Shown: positions 24,071 through 36,259 of the stretch, piece by piece
Numbering within the stretch: position 1 is the stretch's first letter
Layout of the letters: each line of letters starts with the position of its first letter
Assembly (NCBI GenBank): GCA_964034945.1
Contig: OZ035960.1
Location: forward strand, 47,781,002-47,845,001
Direction of reading: 5' to 3'
Length of the DNA: 64,000 bases
Source: Chrysopilus asiliformis
Taxonomy: Eukaryota; Arthropoda; Insecta; Diptera; Rhagionidae
Notes under the pieces: generated by a model
Databases searched by the model: none
Seen by the model: the letters and a program-made list of their open reading frames with translations, nothing else
Told to the model about the DNA's origin: nothing
Translations under genes and position numbers: made by a program

Positions 24071-24197
24071 GGCCCGTTTGCTGAAACAAGTCATAACAAT
24101 TTAAGTTGTGCTTAGCCTACTTAAACCATAGAAATTCTGGGTCTTAAATAATTTAAGTTGAACATAAGACACTTGGACTTGTTTCAGCAAACGGGCC
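24071..24197. mobile_element. Harbinger-type MITE, 127 bp
   Basis: The termini GGCCCGTTTGCTGAAACAAG and its exact inverse are flanked by TAA at 24068-24070 and 24198-24200. A diverged relative lies directly before it (about 23935-24061) in inverse orientation, and another at 536-672. Three-base TAA/TTA duplication fits PIF/Harbinger. Confidence 0.75.
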
Positions 24198-24242
24198 TAA
24201 GCACTACATATTCTAATCACTTGCACACCATTTTTCAACAGT

Positions 24243-24812
24243 TTTTATATCCGTATGGTGAAACCAAAGTGTATTTTAAATTTGCCTTACCGTTTGTAAC
24301 GCCAAGATCCCATCATCACACACAAAAATGAATTACACCAGCGTGTTTAGAATGATATAAAAAATTGAATTTTGCATTTCAATTCCGTCCGTCCGTCTGT
24401 TCTTACGTCCGTCTGTCCGTCCATCTGTGGGGCGGATTGCGGGCGCACAGATTGAGCTAGAGACTTGAAATTTTCGCATATTCATTTTTCGCAAAATGAA
24501 AGGCTAAGTTCGTTCATGGGCAAAAATTAACCATTAGGGGGGGTACCCCCATACGAACGAAAACGTTTTTTGTGAATATCTCAAAAACGGTGAATTTCAT
24601 CAAAAAAGTGCAAGAACAAAAGTTATTCAGGATATGATTCTACATAAATCTCCCATACATCAAAATTCGATTGGAATAAAAAAAATCTTATTGGAAAGTT
24701 TGACTTCAAAGTGGAATTTTGGTACAACTGTTCGCCATTCATTTAAATCACCATACGGGTATTCAATAATTGCCAGATTGACAATTATAGATTTTGTTAT
24801 GTTTTTTTTTTT
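24243..24812 (+). repeat. DINE-like repeat, F2 type
   Basis: The same block order as 18356-18945: TATATCCGTATGGTGAAACC, GTTTGTAACGCC, a short GTCC/GTCT array at about 24385-24425, GGGGGGGTACCCCC at about 24537-24550, and the ATTGCCAGATTGACAATTAT end. Confidence 0.75.
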
Positions 24813-25304
24813 TTAATTTAAATCATAAATGATGGCATTGACCTTGCAAGGTTGTTTGCAAAGCGGCAATAAAATACGTAACTTCTACTAAAATAAGTGT
24901 AAATCAGTACACTGGAAGTTATTTTAATAAAATACCCATTTTTTTAATATCCACAGCCAAAACAATGATTCATAAAATTTCCTCAACGGTAGGTACTTGG
25001 TAATTTCATTTTTCGATCATTTTTTTTTAAATTCAAAACTTGGTAAACCCGTTTGGTTATCATTTGGCGCGTGTTTGTATCAAGCTTTATATTTGTTAGA
25101 TGAAAACAACATTTCCAATGATTTCTGCTCACCACTCTGTGGACGATCTTCCTACTGATATCAGCATATTTAAATTATTTCATCTCAAATGGTGATTTGA
25201 TTTATAACTAAAAGTGATTAAGACTCTTTTAATATTCATTGTGATCTGTGCAAAAATGTGTAGTTGGTAAAATTATACAACGTTTTAACAAAATAATTAA
25301 AAAA
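24813..25304. other. Upstream region of protease gene A2
   Basis: No repeat borders are seen. A very short upstream frame (ATG TGT AGT TGG TAA, 25256-25270) precedes the A2 start codon and may lie in the leader. No clear TATA box. Confidence 0.3.
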
Positions 25305-28300
25305 ATGTTGAAAATGACATTAGTTTATCATCTGCTAGTAACAGGTGTTTTAATATTAGTTGCACTAAACGTTGCTTACTCGCAAGGTAAACAAACAATC
25401 TATATTATTATAATTGACACTGTTAATTTATTTGATCTCAAAAATGTGATTTTAAAAGTAGATTTAAATATTTTTTGAACCAGAATAAGAGAAATAATTG
25501 TGTTTATGATTTTTTTTTAAATATGTTTGTCTGACGCTTAATCTATCTAATGTGTTAACACCGGTATTAACCTGGAAAGAGAAATGTATAAGAGTATTCA
25601 CGTTGGCTATTAAAATAGATGTTATCGTCGTAAAATAGTATTTATTGTTAAAGTTGCTTTAAACCATTAACGTACTTTTGCGCGGCTGTAGTAAAATCGA
25701 AAATATGTAAATGTGTATTTTTGCTTATTTCAAACACAAAAAAAATGTATTAAGTTTCTAAAAATGTTGCCGTTTATTTTGTTGTTGCTTACAAAATTTT
25801 AACAAATAATACTATTTTACGACGATAGCAGATATTTTAATAGCTTCTTTGAATACCCCTTAACAAAAATCGTATTCAAGCGAAAATATATCTGATAGCG
25901 TCGGCAAATGAACTTCATTGTTTCTAAAATACATTTTTAAAAAATAACGCTGAAATTAACGTATTGTGGCTGTTATGGATCTAGCTTGAGATGGGAAATT
26001 TTATAAAACCCTATCCATTATAACAAAATATAATAAGGGTATTAAATAATTTGTGTAAATCGATCAGCCTACTGTCTACTGTCAGTCGTTAGAAAATTTG
26101 AAACTGCTGGTTGATGGTCCAAAAGTTTTCAATTCCCCCTCCCTATATATTTTCGTTTTAAATATTTCATACAATAATACTAAGTTCAGACCGACACAAA
26201 ATCACGTAATTTTGAAGATTTTCGTAATTTTGAACAAAATCTTGCTCGAAATCACGAGATTCCCAGTACATTAACCTGTTTTCAAAAATCACTAAAAGTA
26301 TGCAATTTCCACAAAATTACGAACGAAATCAAGCAAAAACAATGAATTCAACCCTGCATCACTCATTTAGCTCTCTTGAGTACATCAGTTTTGACATTTG
26401 TGTTGGATTGGAAAGACGGAAATATAAGAAAAAGAAGCCGTGTTCCGCACGCGAAAAGGATATATTAGTAAAAAACTTACGCGGGGCAAAAAAAAATTGA
26501 CTTGTTTTTGATGCGATTAAATATGAAATGGAAAATAATTGTTTATTTTCATTACAGATAATTCCCATTGTCGTCTAAAGTGTCTAATTCTGTTTGCACA
26601 TATTTGATCGATGTTTTGAATTGTATTATTCATCATATTACTAAAATTCACACTAAAATTCATAGCAATCCTGTAGTTGAAATGTCAAACAAAATTATCT
26701 AACCTCTGTGTGAACACTTTGGTTTAAGATCTAAATCATTTCGCAAAATTACGTGATTTTGCGTCGGTCTGAACTTAGTATAACTTGATTTGCGACTCAT
26801 ATTTTCGATTGTCGAAATTTTTGATTCGACTCGCGAATTGAATTTTACAAACACGAGAATTAAAAAAAAAGAACAAAATTCTCGAATGAATCAAAAATCG
26901 AAAAGAATGATTGTCCGTACCAACTCTTTCAGACCCGGTGGTTACATTTGTACACATTAAAATTTTTCCCAAATATAACAATTTCATAAGATTATTTCGT
27001 ATTTGAGACCGGTTGCGAACGTTTGTACACATTACAAGCTATCGAAAACAGTAATAGATATTGGATTTTTTTTTCAATATTTCCTTACTCTTATTTACCC
27101 ACTTTATCAACACAAATTTTATCACAACCAAATTTTTTTAAAAAATAATTCAGGTCTGAAAGGGTTAAATAATTTTTTTATTATCAATTTTACAATTTCT
27201 CGAAATTTCTGTAATTGACGTTTGCATAAGTTTACCATGTTGTTTGCACACTCAAATCGTCACGTAGTACTACGAGACTTGCGTAAAAGTTTTCTTTACT
27301 TAATATATTTTAAAATTTTCGTTGTGTTTAAAAGTTATTTTGATTTTTTTTTTCTAGATCTACTTAATCGAATTGGCTATCAAGAATGTGGTAAAATAGA
27401 CGAAACATTTATTGAAAACGATGTATATTTTAGTCGTGATTCCGTTAACTTGAAACGTGGCGAGTGGCCGTGGCTTGCAGCAATTTTTGAACGTGAAGGA
27501 AACGAATCCATATTTCGTTGTGTAGCTACAAGATACAGCTATGTGGCTGTAGTCACGACTGCTGAGTGTTTGCAAAAAAGCCCAGGTGTTAATTTGGACG
27601 TTAGCAACATTGAAATTTATATGGGACAAGATAATCTTAATGATCGAGCTTTGAATATGACGGATTATGCAAGTGCTATCCATATTCATCCGGATTATAA
27701 TCCAGAAGTTTCTCGAATAGATAATAATATTGCAATAATAACATTAAAAAAAGTTCTTACGTAAGTGTTACATGGAAAAAAAGCTTTCAATTTTTGTAAC
27801 TACTAAATTAATACAAATGTGGTCTTTATCGATAAAATATCTTTCTACACTTTATATGAGAATCATATATAAGTATATACGATTTAGTATACCGTTTGAA
27901 ACGCATTGAATACTCGGACACAAAAATGAACTACACCAGGTTGTTAGGGATAACAAAAGATTTTGATTTCTGCATGTCCGTCCGTCTGTCTGTCCATCTA
28001 TCCGTCCGTGAACACCACAACTTTCGAAAGGATTGAGCTAGAGCCTTAAAATTTTGTGTAGTTACGTTTCTCGTAAATGGCTAGACTAAGTTCTTGAACG
28101 GGCAAAATTGGAACATTTCTTTCCCTTTCCCCCTTATAAACGAAACAATTTCGAAAACGGTGAGTCATATTGAAAAGTTTATGAAGATAAAACCCTGTAA
28201 ACCTGCGTTGAAGCTGATACTGCAGGCTCTGATGACGGTAAGCCAGCTTCCTTGCCAAAAACGGACTTCTAGTCGGCCTCACGCATTCAAGTGTGACCTT

Positions 28301-29906
28301 ATCGGAAAGAGGGAGCCATAAAATTTTATGCATGCATGTACATATCCCACTAAAGAAAGCCGAGGTGACTCTTTAAACGTTTTCGAATGGAATACTATAA
28401 CAAAAAATCTCCCTTTCATAAAGAGTGTGTTTTATTGAAATACAATTAGAACTGTTACCTAAAGTTAGTATAATTTACAATAAAAAAAATATTTCAGATA
28501 CTCAACATTCCTCGGCGGTGCCTGTCTTCCGATAGTAGTAGATTTTAATGATGAAACTGGTTTTGTAGCTGGATGGAATATGAGTCCTGGAAAAGCGGAT
28601 CCTGTTCTGATATATAACTTTATCAATTCCAGTAATTGTCTTAACGCAAGCTCATCTAACAGAGCTGTAATTCCTCACAATAACGAGACATTTTGTGCGG
28701 GCGACGACATCTACGAAGGTGCTTGCTTCACAAAACAAGGAAGTGCCTTTATGGTACGCAAATATAACACCTGGATTTTACGAGGCATTGTTCTATCAGG
28801 AGTTGGAAACTCGGACTCATTCTGCAAATCTGATGCATTTTTCACATATCTTGATATTAGAAAATATGTTGAGTGGCTTTCAATTACGCAGCATGAAGCC
28901 GTTTTTGCATACATTTCAAAAATATTTAGTTTGTGAGTAAATTCAAATATCTTAAACAAATACGTTAAAATAGAAATACATTTGATAAAATCTCAATTGA
29001 CATTTCAGTTTGAATGTAAACATCTTTAGACACATTTCGCCACCCAATTGTGGAGTAATTAGCGATAAATATGAATCACAACCATTAGTCTTTGGAGGTA
29101 CTGAAATCCCCCGAGGATCCTGGCCGTGGATGGCCGCCATTTTCAGAGTTAAAGATGGAAAATCGAGATTTATTTGTAGTGGAACTTTAATCACACAAAA
29201 AATTGTATTATCTGCTGCCCATTGTTTTGCTGCAGCCAACAATTCATTCTTAACTAAAGATGATGTTAAATTATACTTGGGACGATATAATATCGAAGAT
29301 AACTCAGAGCCCGGCTCACAACTAATCGCTTTAGAGAAAATTATCACTCATCCAGACTATCATACAGGATCAGCAGACATCGCCATGATGATATTTGCCG
29401 AGCAAGTTGAGTAAGTTGAAATCTAGTTGTTTGCCTTTTTTTTAAACTTAAAAATTATAATAAATAAATAATCCTCTTGCAGACTCTCGGAATTTATTCA
29501 CACGGCCTGTATGTGGAATTTGGACGTAGATTTCGAAGGAATGGAAGTATTTGTGGCTGGATGGGGTCGGTATGGACATAGCGATGAAGAAAAAATGCGA
29601 AAAACACCTTTTGGAGTTGGAACGACAATAGTCAGTAATGCTGAATGCGTTCGATCGAACCCTGCATTCCAGGTGCTATCTTCAAACAGGACCATGTGTG
29701 CTGGAAATTTAGATGGAACTGGTCCTTGTCAGGGTGATTCCGGTGGTGGTTTATTTATTCGCACACCAAGGGGAATTTGGTTCTTGCGTGGAATAGTCTC
29801 AGTATCGCTGGCGTCTGAAGTCGAATACTGTGATTTGAAGAATTACGTTGTCTACAGTGACGTTTCTAAACATTTACAATGGATTAAAGATAATATTGTA
29901 TATTAA
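25305..29906 (+). CDS. Secreted two-domain serine protease, gene A2 (complete)
   Basis: Five exons: 25305-25386, 27358-27760, 28498-28932, 29009-29410 and 29483-29906. They total 1746 bases for 581 residues. The start MLKMTLVYHLLVTGVLILVA is a signal peptide. The first intron joins phase 1 straight onto the dead domain, so the linker exon of the B genes is absent here unless one is hidden in the 1971-base intron. The first S1 domain is dead: His57 is Glu (TTAECL), Asp102 is Asn (DNNIA), Ser195 is Gln (TKQGSA), but the 42-58 cysteine pair is kept. The second domain starts after QPL at V334 (VFGG) with His378, Asp430 and Ser527 (CQGDSGGG); position 189 is Gly. The final exon is unsplit, as in A1. 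AATAAA at 30009-30014. Intron 2 carries a DINE-like repeat. Confidence 0.9.
25591..25860. mobile_element. Inverted-repeat element in A2 intron 1
   Basis: The two ends are inverted copies of about 60 bases containing TTATCGTCGTAAAATAGTAT; the right end reads in inverse AGGGGTATTCAAAG. A fragment of the same family is at about 35235-35350. No coding content. Confidence 0.65.
26180..26778. mobile_element. Inverted-repeat DNA element, 599 bp, in A2 intron 1
   Basis: The ends CTAAGTTCAGACCGACACAA and the near-exact inverse (about 35 bases) are flanked by TA at 26178-26179 and 26779-26780. The frames inside are not recognisable, so it is non-autonomous. Confidence 0.7.
26925..27166. mobile_element. 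Possible decayed piggyBac-type element
   Basis: The right end GGTCTGAAAGGG is followed by TTAA; an inverse CTTTCAGACC is at about 26927, but the left TTAA is lost. A 'GTTTGTACACATTA'-type motif occurs twice inside. Confidence 0.4.
27858..28200 (+). repeat. DINE-like repeat, F1 type, in A2 intron 2
   Basis: GATTTAGTATACCGTTTGAA, then ATGAACTACACCAGG, a short GTCC/GTCT array at about 27977-28008, and 'GATTGAGCTAGAGCCTTAAA'. Its tail carries the purine/pyrimidine 'CCCTTTCCCCC' stretch. Confidence 0.65.
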
Positions 29907-30187
29907 TTTAAAAAATCATGAATTTTTATATTGAGCTTAGAAATTCAATTCTTTCGTAGCTGTTTAAAATTGTAGAATATATCTTTTTTGTATTTGTTTT
30001 TATGTTGTAATAAAACTTCAGTATAAATTTTTACAATATGGAAAACTTTACAGTATGCCTCACATTTGTCCAAACGCTCACATTTTTTCAATTTTTTCAT
30101 TTTTTTCCCCCTCATGCCCAAAAATTTCATCATTTTCTTGCTATTCTAATCAATATTTTTAAAATTGTTGATCAAAAAAGGATTTAA

Positions 30188-30392
30188 CCCTTAAAGGCTT
30201 GGTGGTACACGCGATGTACCACCTTTTTTGTAACAAATACTGCACGGTGGTATCAAAATTGTACCACCAATTAAACCGTCTTTCATTGCCGTATGATACT
30301 TTAAAATGGTACCACTAAAAAAATCAAAAAAAAATTTTTTTTCGAGTGCCGGAAGGGTGAAAATATTTGCTATTTTTCTGTGCCTCTAAGGG
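30188..30392. mobile_element. piggyBac-type MITE, 205 bp
   Basis: The ends CCCTTAAAGGC and GCCTCTAAGGG are flanked by TTAA at 30184-30187 and 30393-30396. Repeated GGTGGTAC/GTACCACC motifs inside give internal hairpins. Confidence 0.75.
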
Positions 30393-31472
30393 TTAAAAGA
30401 ACAACACTTGGACTTAATGTGTTTGTTTTGCTTTTTATCAATCGTGAAGTTTTTTTTATGTTAACCTACTATAGATTCAGTGCACTGTGGCATTAATCCC
30501 AATTCAAACTAAAGCTCAATTCAGACTAACGATTGTGATTTCGATTGTGATTTCGATTGTGATTTCGATTCCGATTACCATTGAAGCCTCTCGACCAATG
30601 AGCCATTTATGGGAAACGCAACTATAAAAAATTTCAAGTCTCTAGCTCAGTGATTCTTAACCTTTTTAAAGTCAGGGAGCACTTTTGATCAGAAAAAAAA
30701 TTCGCGGAGCACAAAAATCAAAGAGTCAAAAAACCAACAGACATAACTTTTATTAAAAATTAAACTGATTATTACATATCAGTTAAAAATAACGGGTTAA
30801 AAATATTGTTACGATAAATTTTTCTTACGATAAATTGTTCTTACGATAAATTGTTTTACGATAAATTGTTTTACGATAAATTGTTCACGATAAATTGTCC
30901 GCGAATCAAAAGTAATATCAATTAAAAAAATAAATCAAAAAATATTATATATTCGAATGAAATTTATTTGAGGCGAAAATCATTTAATGTGATACCTGAG
31001 CTTGTCGGTTTTTGCAGGTTTCAGCGATATTAGGTCTAATATTTGATATAGCTACTCTCAATTCTTCGTCTAAATTAGTAAAGTTAAGTGCACACGATAT
31101 GATCACTGTTCATATTTATGAACATACGCATATGTTGCTTATTAGCTTCAAATGCTCATATGTTCATACAATATATGAAAAGTGTTCAAACGATATGAAC
31201 ATTTTGTCCCAAAGCTTTAAATTTTTAGGTGTGTTCATATGTGCTCAAATGCAATGTGTTCATATTTTTTCTGCGCGTATGCACACTGTTCAGACGATAT
31301 GAACGTTTTGTTCAAATTACAGTTATGAACAATTTTTAAGAACATTTGAGCACAAAAGTGACAGCAACTTTTCATTTCGTTTTGGTTTGGTTTTGTGAAT
31401 AGTATTTTGTGAAAATTAATTTGAAATGCAAGCCGAAGATAATTAGCCTTGCTATAATATTGGCCGCGTATA

Positions 31473-31925
31473 TATTCGAGAGCAGCGACGACGACGACCA
31501 AGAGGAATTGCCAAGGAAGAAGCGCAAAGTTTGGACGAAGAATTGTGTCGGGGCTCGCGAACGAGAAGGATCTGGTGCAAAATTGTACCTCGAATTGCGA
31601 CCAGAGGAGCCGCAGTTGTTTCACAATTTCTTGCGCATAAAGGAGCCTCCACACGATCAATGGTACTTGACAAGTATTATTGATGAACATTTTCGTCAAG
31701 TAACATTGATGGAAATTGCCTGCAAACGTAACATTGAAGAGCATCCAAACGATCAATGTTACTTGAAACATGAGTCATTCAAGTAATATTGTCAAGTAAC
31801 ATTGAACGTGTGGAGGCGCCTTAACAGCCGATCAATTTGATAATCTCCTTGCTTTGGTGGGGCCGCTCATTGCAAAACAGGACTCCTATCGTCCTCCATT
31901 GCACCGCCGCGCCGTCGTATTCTTC
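31473..31925 (+). pseudogene. Harbinger transposase N-terminal remnant, split by a MITE
   Basis: The frame has an acidic stretch (SSDDDDQEE), then KKRKVWTKNC and LYLELRPEEPQLFHNFLRI. After the MITE it continues TADQFDNLLALVGPLIAKQD. This matches the N-terminal part of HARBI1-type transposases (the ...FRNFLRM...FDELLSLVGPLI.KQD pattern). Removing 31641-31821 plus one TAA restores the border exactly. The rest of the transposase is missing, replaced by the palindromic insertion. Confidence 0.7.
31641..31821. mobile_element. Harbinger-type MITE inside the transposase remnant, 181 bp
   Basis: The ends AGGAGCCTCCACACG and CGTGTGGAGGCGCCT are flanked by TAA at 31638-31640 and 31822-31824. Inside, the motif ATCAATGTTACTTGA and its inverse recur several times. 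Confidence 0.8.
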
Positions 31926-32021
31926 ACAGATCATTTTTTTGCACACAACACAACAAAACTGTCGAAAAAATAATCAAAAACCTACTAGACCCAAATAAAA
32001 ACAGGAAACACCAATTTACGT

Positions 32022-34414
32022 ACAAAGGCCATAGCCGAATAAGGTACTGAAAAGTGCCCTGGGACCGATTGATCTGAAATTTTTACCAGACGTTGGTATT
32101 GATGCAAGTACCGTTTCACGAAATTTTTAACCCTGCAAACCCCTTATAACGGCCGTAAGGGGCGGGGGAAGCAAAATCTTAAAAGTTAATTTTCTTGAGA
32201 ACCGCTTGTCCGATTTTTTTGAAAAAAATATATGTTGTAGTGACCCATCCGACAATGTTATGAAAAAAGTATAAAAATATTTTGACAATTTTAAATAGGA
32301 AAAAAAAATTTCTTAAAAATTCAAAATTTTTTTTCTCAGAATTTGGGCCGAACACGTCTTTCATATTTTCACAAAATAATCTTTGTTTAGCCTACTAAAA
32401 TATATATTTTTCTCAAAAAAATCGAAGTAGCAGAACATAGTTAAATATTTGATTTTAATATATCAGCACCAGTATCCTACATATATCCATATATTGATAT
32501 ACAGAATATAAACTGTTATTTTTTTTTCAGATTAATTGCAATACTATGAAAAGTTAATGGACTCTAATTAACAATTTTTTTTGTTAAAATACTTTTTTCA
32601 TATCACATACAAAATAGAGAAAAACATCGAAAGTGTCATACTTGTGGGGGTTATTTAAAAAGACGATAAAATGCGATAAAAAAAAGTATTAACGAATTTT
32701 AACAATTTATTATTACATGCACAACTAATTTTTTTTATGTCCCCCTCAATTATGCCTCCTTTTTCACGATTTCCCACAGTTAACCACTTCATGCACTGCA
32801 TTTTTTGAAATAATTAGCACGAAAAAATGATGTGTTTTTGTCGTCTAAAATGCTTTATTTGACTTTATTAAATACAAATCCTTTCAATTTTAAGGACGAA
32901 AAATTAAAAAATAATATAAATATTATTGTCTGTATATCTAACGATGGTATCTATACTGTTTTTCGCAGTATTATACTGTTTTTCAGACTCCAAAACTGCA
33001 TACTGCTGTTTTCCCTAAAATACTTTCGGACAAAAAACAGTATATTTCACCTAAAAATTTAAAAAAGCGGTAAATCGATTCGAAAAAAAAACAGTATTTT
33101 TCGCAGTATAAAGTTTATTCAATGAAAATTTACAAAAAAAGCAAATTAAACGCCTTCTTTGGCTGTTGTTTTGTTTTTGTTTTTTGAAGCAATTTGACGA
33201 AGCAATTTGACGAAGCAATTCCGGCTTTGTTTTGAGGTAATTATAAAAATTAACACATGGATATTTCAAGTTACATTTGACGATCAGAATTGCCGCCAAT
33301 GTTTCCACTTCTAATCGAGTTTTGTCTGACGTTTTGCATTGCTTTTAATAAATTTGATTTTCGAAACGTTAAAGAAATAAAGTTTAATATTTTTTCTGAG
33401 TATTTACATACAGTATTTTTGGGAAAAAAGCAGTATGCAGTATTGGAGTCTGAAAAACAGTATAATACTGCGAAAAACAGTATAGATACCATCGTTAGAT
33501 ATACAGACAATAATATTTATATTATTTTTTAATTTTTCGTCCTTAAAATTGAAAGGATTTGTATTTAATAAAGTCAAATAAAGCATTTTAGACGACAAAA
33601 ACACATCATTTTTTCGTGCTAATTATTTCAAAAAATGCAGTGCATGAAGTGGTTAACTGTGGGAAATCGTGAAAAAGGAGGCATAATTGAGGGGGACATA
33701 AAAAAAATTAGTTGTGCATGTAATAATAAATTGTTAAAATTCGTTAATACTTTTTTTTATCGCATTTTATCGTCTTTTTAAATAACCCCCACAAGTATGA
33801 CACTTTCGATGTTTTTCTCTATTTTGTATGTGATATGAAAAAAGTATTTTAACAAAAAAAATTGTTAATTAGAGTCCATTAACTTTTCATAGTATTGCAA
33901 TTAATCTGAAAAAAAAATAACAGTTTATATTCTGTATATCAATATATGGATATATGTAGGATACTGGTGCTGATATATTAAAATCAAATATTTAACTATG
34001 TTCTGCTACTTCGATTTTTTTGAGAAAAATATATATTTTAGTAGGCTAAACAAAGATTATTTTGTGAAAATATGAAAGACGTGTTCGGCCCAAATTCTGA
34101 GAAAAAAAATTTTGAATTTTTAAGAAATTTTTTTTTCCTATTTAAAATTGTCAAAATATTTTTATACTTTTTTCATAACATTGTCGGATGGGTCACTACA
34201 ACATATATTTTTTTCAAAAAAATCGGACAAGCGGTTCTCAAGAAAATTAACTTTTAAGATTTTGCTTTCCCCGCCCCTTACGGCCGTTATAAGGGGTTTG
34301 CAGGGTTAAAAATTTCGTGAAACGGTACTTGCATCAATACCAACGTCTGGTAAAAATTTCAGATCAATCGGTCCCAGGGCACTTTTCAGTACCTTATTCG
34401 GCTATGGCCTTTGT
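32022..34414. repeat. Large palindrome with arms of about 990 bp
   Basis: The left arm (about 32022-33015) and right arm (about 33424-34414) are inverse copies with very few differences. For example, identical 61-residue translations occur at 32179-32364 on - and 34072-34257 on +. The loop is about 33016-33423. The outer edge reads ACAAAGGCCATAGCCGAATA. There is no transposase; the open frames in the arms are mirror shadows. It is either a fold-back element or an inverted duplication, sitting inside the Harbinger-like element. Confidence 0.85.
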
Positions 34415-34999
34415 CTCAAAATTTTACATTTGAACATGTTGAAAACTTAGCCCATGTTCAAATGTTACAGTGTGTTCATATCTGTTATCATACGTCCGAA
34501 TTTTACAAACCTTGCGCATACGGTCCCAAAATAGTGTTCACACGGTATGAACAGGTCGTGTTCATACGTTTGCTCACGGTATGTTCAAATGTGTTCATAG
34601 GCCTTGTGTTCATATGTATGAACACAAAAATATGGTGTTCAGACGATATGAACACGTTTGGGACACTTTTTTGCTCAAAAATATGAACAGTTATCATATC
34701 GTGTGCACTTAACTTAAGTCTTTCGCGTTTCTTAGTGCAACTCAAATCACATGCAGTAGATGAGCCAACATTAAATTTCGGGTTTCATAATTTCGCAGAG
34801 CACCGGTTAAGAACCACTGCTCTAGCTCAATCCTTTCGAATGCTATGGTGTTCACGGACAGACACGGACAGACATCAGAATCTTTTACCTTTTCCGGTGT
34901 AGTTCATTTTTGTGTCCGATGATTGGTTCGATGCGTGACAAACGGTATACTAAATCTAATATACTTCTATATGATATATCATATACAGTATAAAAATAA

Positions 35000-36259
35000 A
35001 TTGTCACAATTTTTCAGGATCGGTAAACCTCATAAACTCGGAAAAAACCTAAAATATCTCAATTTTAAAGATATTCATGACCAAGCCAGATTATAAAGTA
35101 CCCCTAATATCGCCAAATTGTGTTCCTTTGGCGATCTACTCCTGGACGCTGCAGGACTCTCCAGATTGTCCAATGGAAAACGCCTAAAGCCCGATTCAGA
35201 CTAACGATTGCTATTACAATTGCGATTACGTTGTGGTAAAGTTGCAAAAAATGTTGCCGTGTTTTTTTATGTTGTTTACAAAACTCTAACAAATAATACT
35301 ATTTTACGACGATAACAGCTATTTTAGTAACAAAGGTGAATACCCCTAATGTTTTTGTCTTGAATTAATAATTTACAGGCAGAAAAATCGACGGATATTT
35401 GATTTTTTGTTTTGCAAAAACCTTACGCTACGGGAATTCCCCCAAAATCCACAAAACAATCCAAGCGGTACAGTGAAATCGTATGTGCGATGATGAAAAA
35501 CCGGATAATTTCACGTTGGCCCTGGTGAACTTAAATTAACAACAATAAAAATAAAAAAAAAACCCCAATAAGACTAATCAAGTGCATTCTGATTGTAATA
35601 ACAACAACTTTTGAGCAAAAAAAATCTGCACATGCTATTTTTTTCTTGTTAGTTGCAAACAGGTTTTTTTTATAGATTCAAAAAACCCCGTCGTCAATAA
35701 TCGTTCAGTGACTGGAAGTAGATTTTCCAGTTAGACTACTTTAACCTTTAGACTACCGGCATTTTTTCATTGAAATCTTAAATTTTGTTTTGAAGATTAC
35801 TTATATATTTGGAATCTACATATCGCGTGGAGTCACCGAGAATCTATGTGACCTCGTTCGGGGCCATCCGGGCAGTATACTGGTTAATGATGCCCGGCGC
35901 ATGTAAAGAATCACCATAATATTGTGGCGTCATGACTAACATATGATAATCGACTGTCAACAGAGCAAAGCTGAATTTTGGAAAAGAAAACAGATTTTTC
36001 AGATTTAATTACAAACAGTAAGCTGATCGGTTCGGAAACAAAAGTGTTACCAAAAAAAAGTCTCGTTTGATCAAACTGTGTTACATATTCAAAAGCTTTT
36101 AATATATATTTTTTTCGCAATATTATAATTCACTTAAAAAAATTATCGTGATAAATACATAGGAGTCGAATTGAGACCTTTATCCTATTTGAACGTCTGT
36201 TAATAAATAAGAACTAAAGGTGTTCGTATCAAACGCTATAACAACTAACAGTTCAAAAC
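35000..36259. other. Upstream region of protease gene B2
   Basis: It holds a half MITE at about 35185-35230 (CGATTCAGACTAACGATTGC, related to 40649-40808) and a fragment of the 25591-25860 family at about 35235-35350. The rest is unassigned; no promoter motif can be placed with confidence. Confidence 0.4.

Larger units (their letters stand above)
31088..34708. mobile_element. Element with GTGCACACGATATGAT ends, nested in the hAT
   Basis: The ends match over 28 bases with one mismatch (GTGCACACGATATGATCACT at left) and continue into subterminal blocks rich in TGTTCATATG/CATATGAACA on both sides (31088-31330 and 34430-34700). TTAA abuts both ends, although TTA or TAA is also possible because the border is palindromic. 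The Harbinger transposase remnant at 31473-31925 lies inside, so this is probably a Harbinger element. Confidence 0.6.
30648..34819. mobile_element. hAT-type element with nested insertions, 4172 bp
   Basis: It begins CAGTGATTCTTAACC and ends GGTTAAGAACCACTG (one mismatch between ends), flanked by the perfect 8-base duplication CTCTAGCT at 30640-30647 and 34820-34827. Its own sequence is only about 30648-31083 and 34713-34819; the rest was inserted later. The left part carries 15-base ACGATAAATTGTTTT repeats at 30810-30905. Confidence 0.8.
30600..34996 (-). repeat. DINE-like repeat, F1 type, split by a nested hAT insertion
   Basis: The parts 30600-30647 and 34820-34996 read continuously in inverse as an F1 element (TCTAGCT then CAATCCTTTCGAA, then ACGGACAGACA, AACGGTATACTAAATCTAA and ATGATATATCATAT). 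The 4.2 kb between is an hAT element that duplicated CTCTAGCT. Confidence 0.75.

Noticed and set aside
32179..34257. Duplicated 61- and 66-residue frames
   Set aside because: Mirror images caused by the large palindrome; AT-rich, lysine/phenylalanine-rich, no domain.
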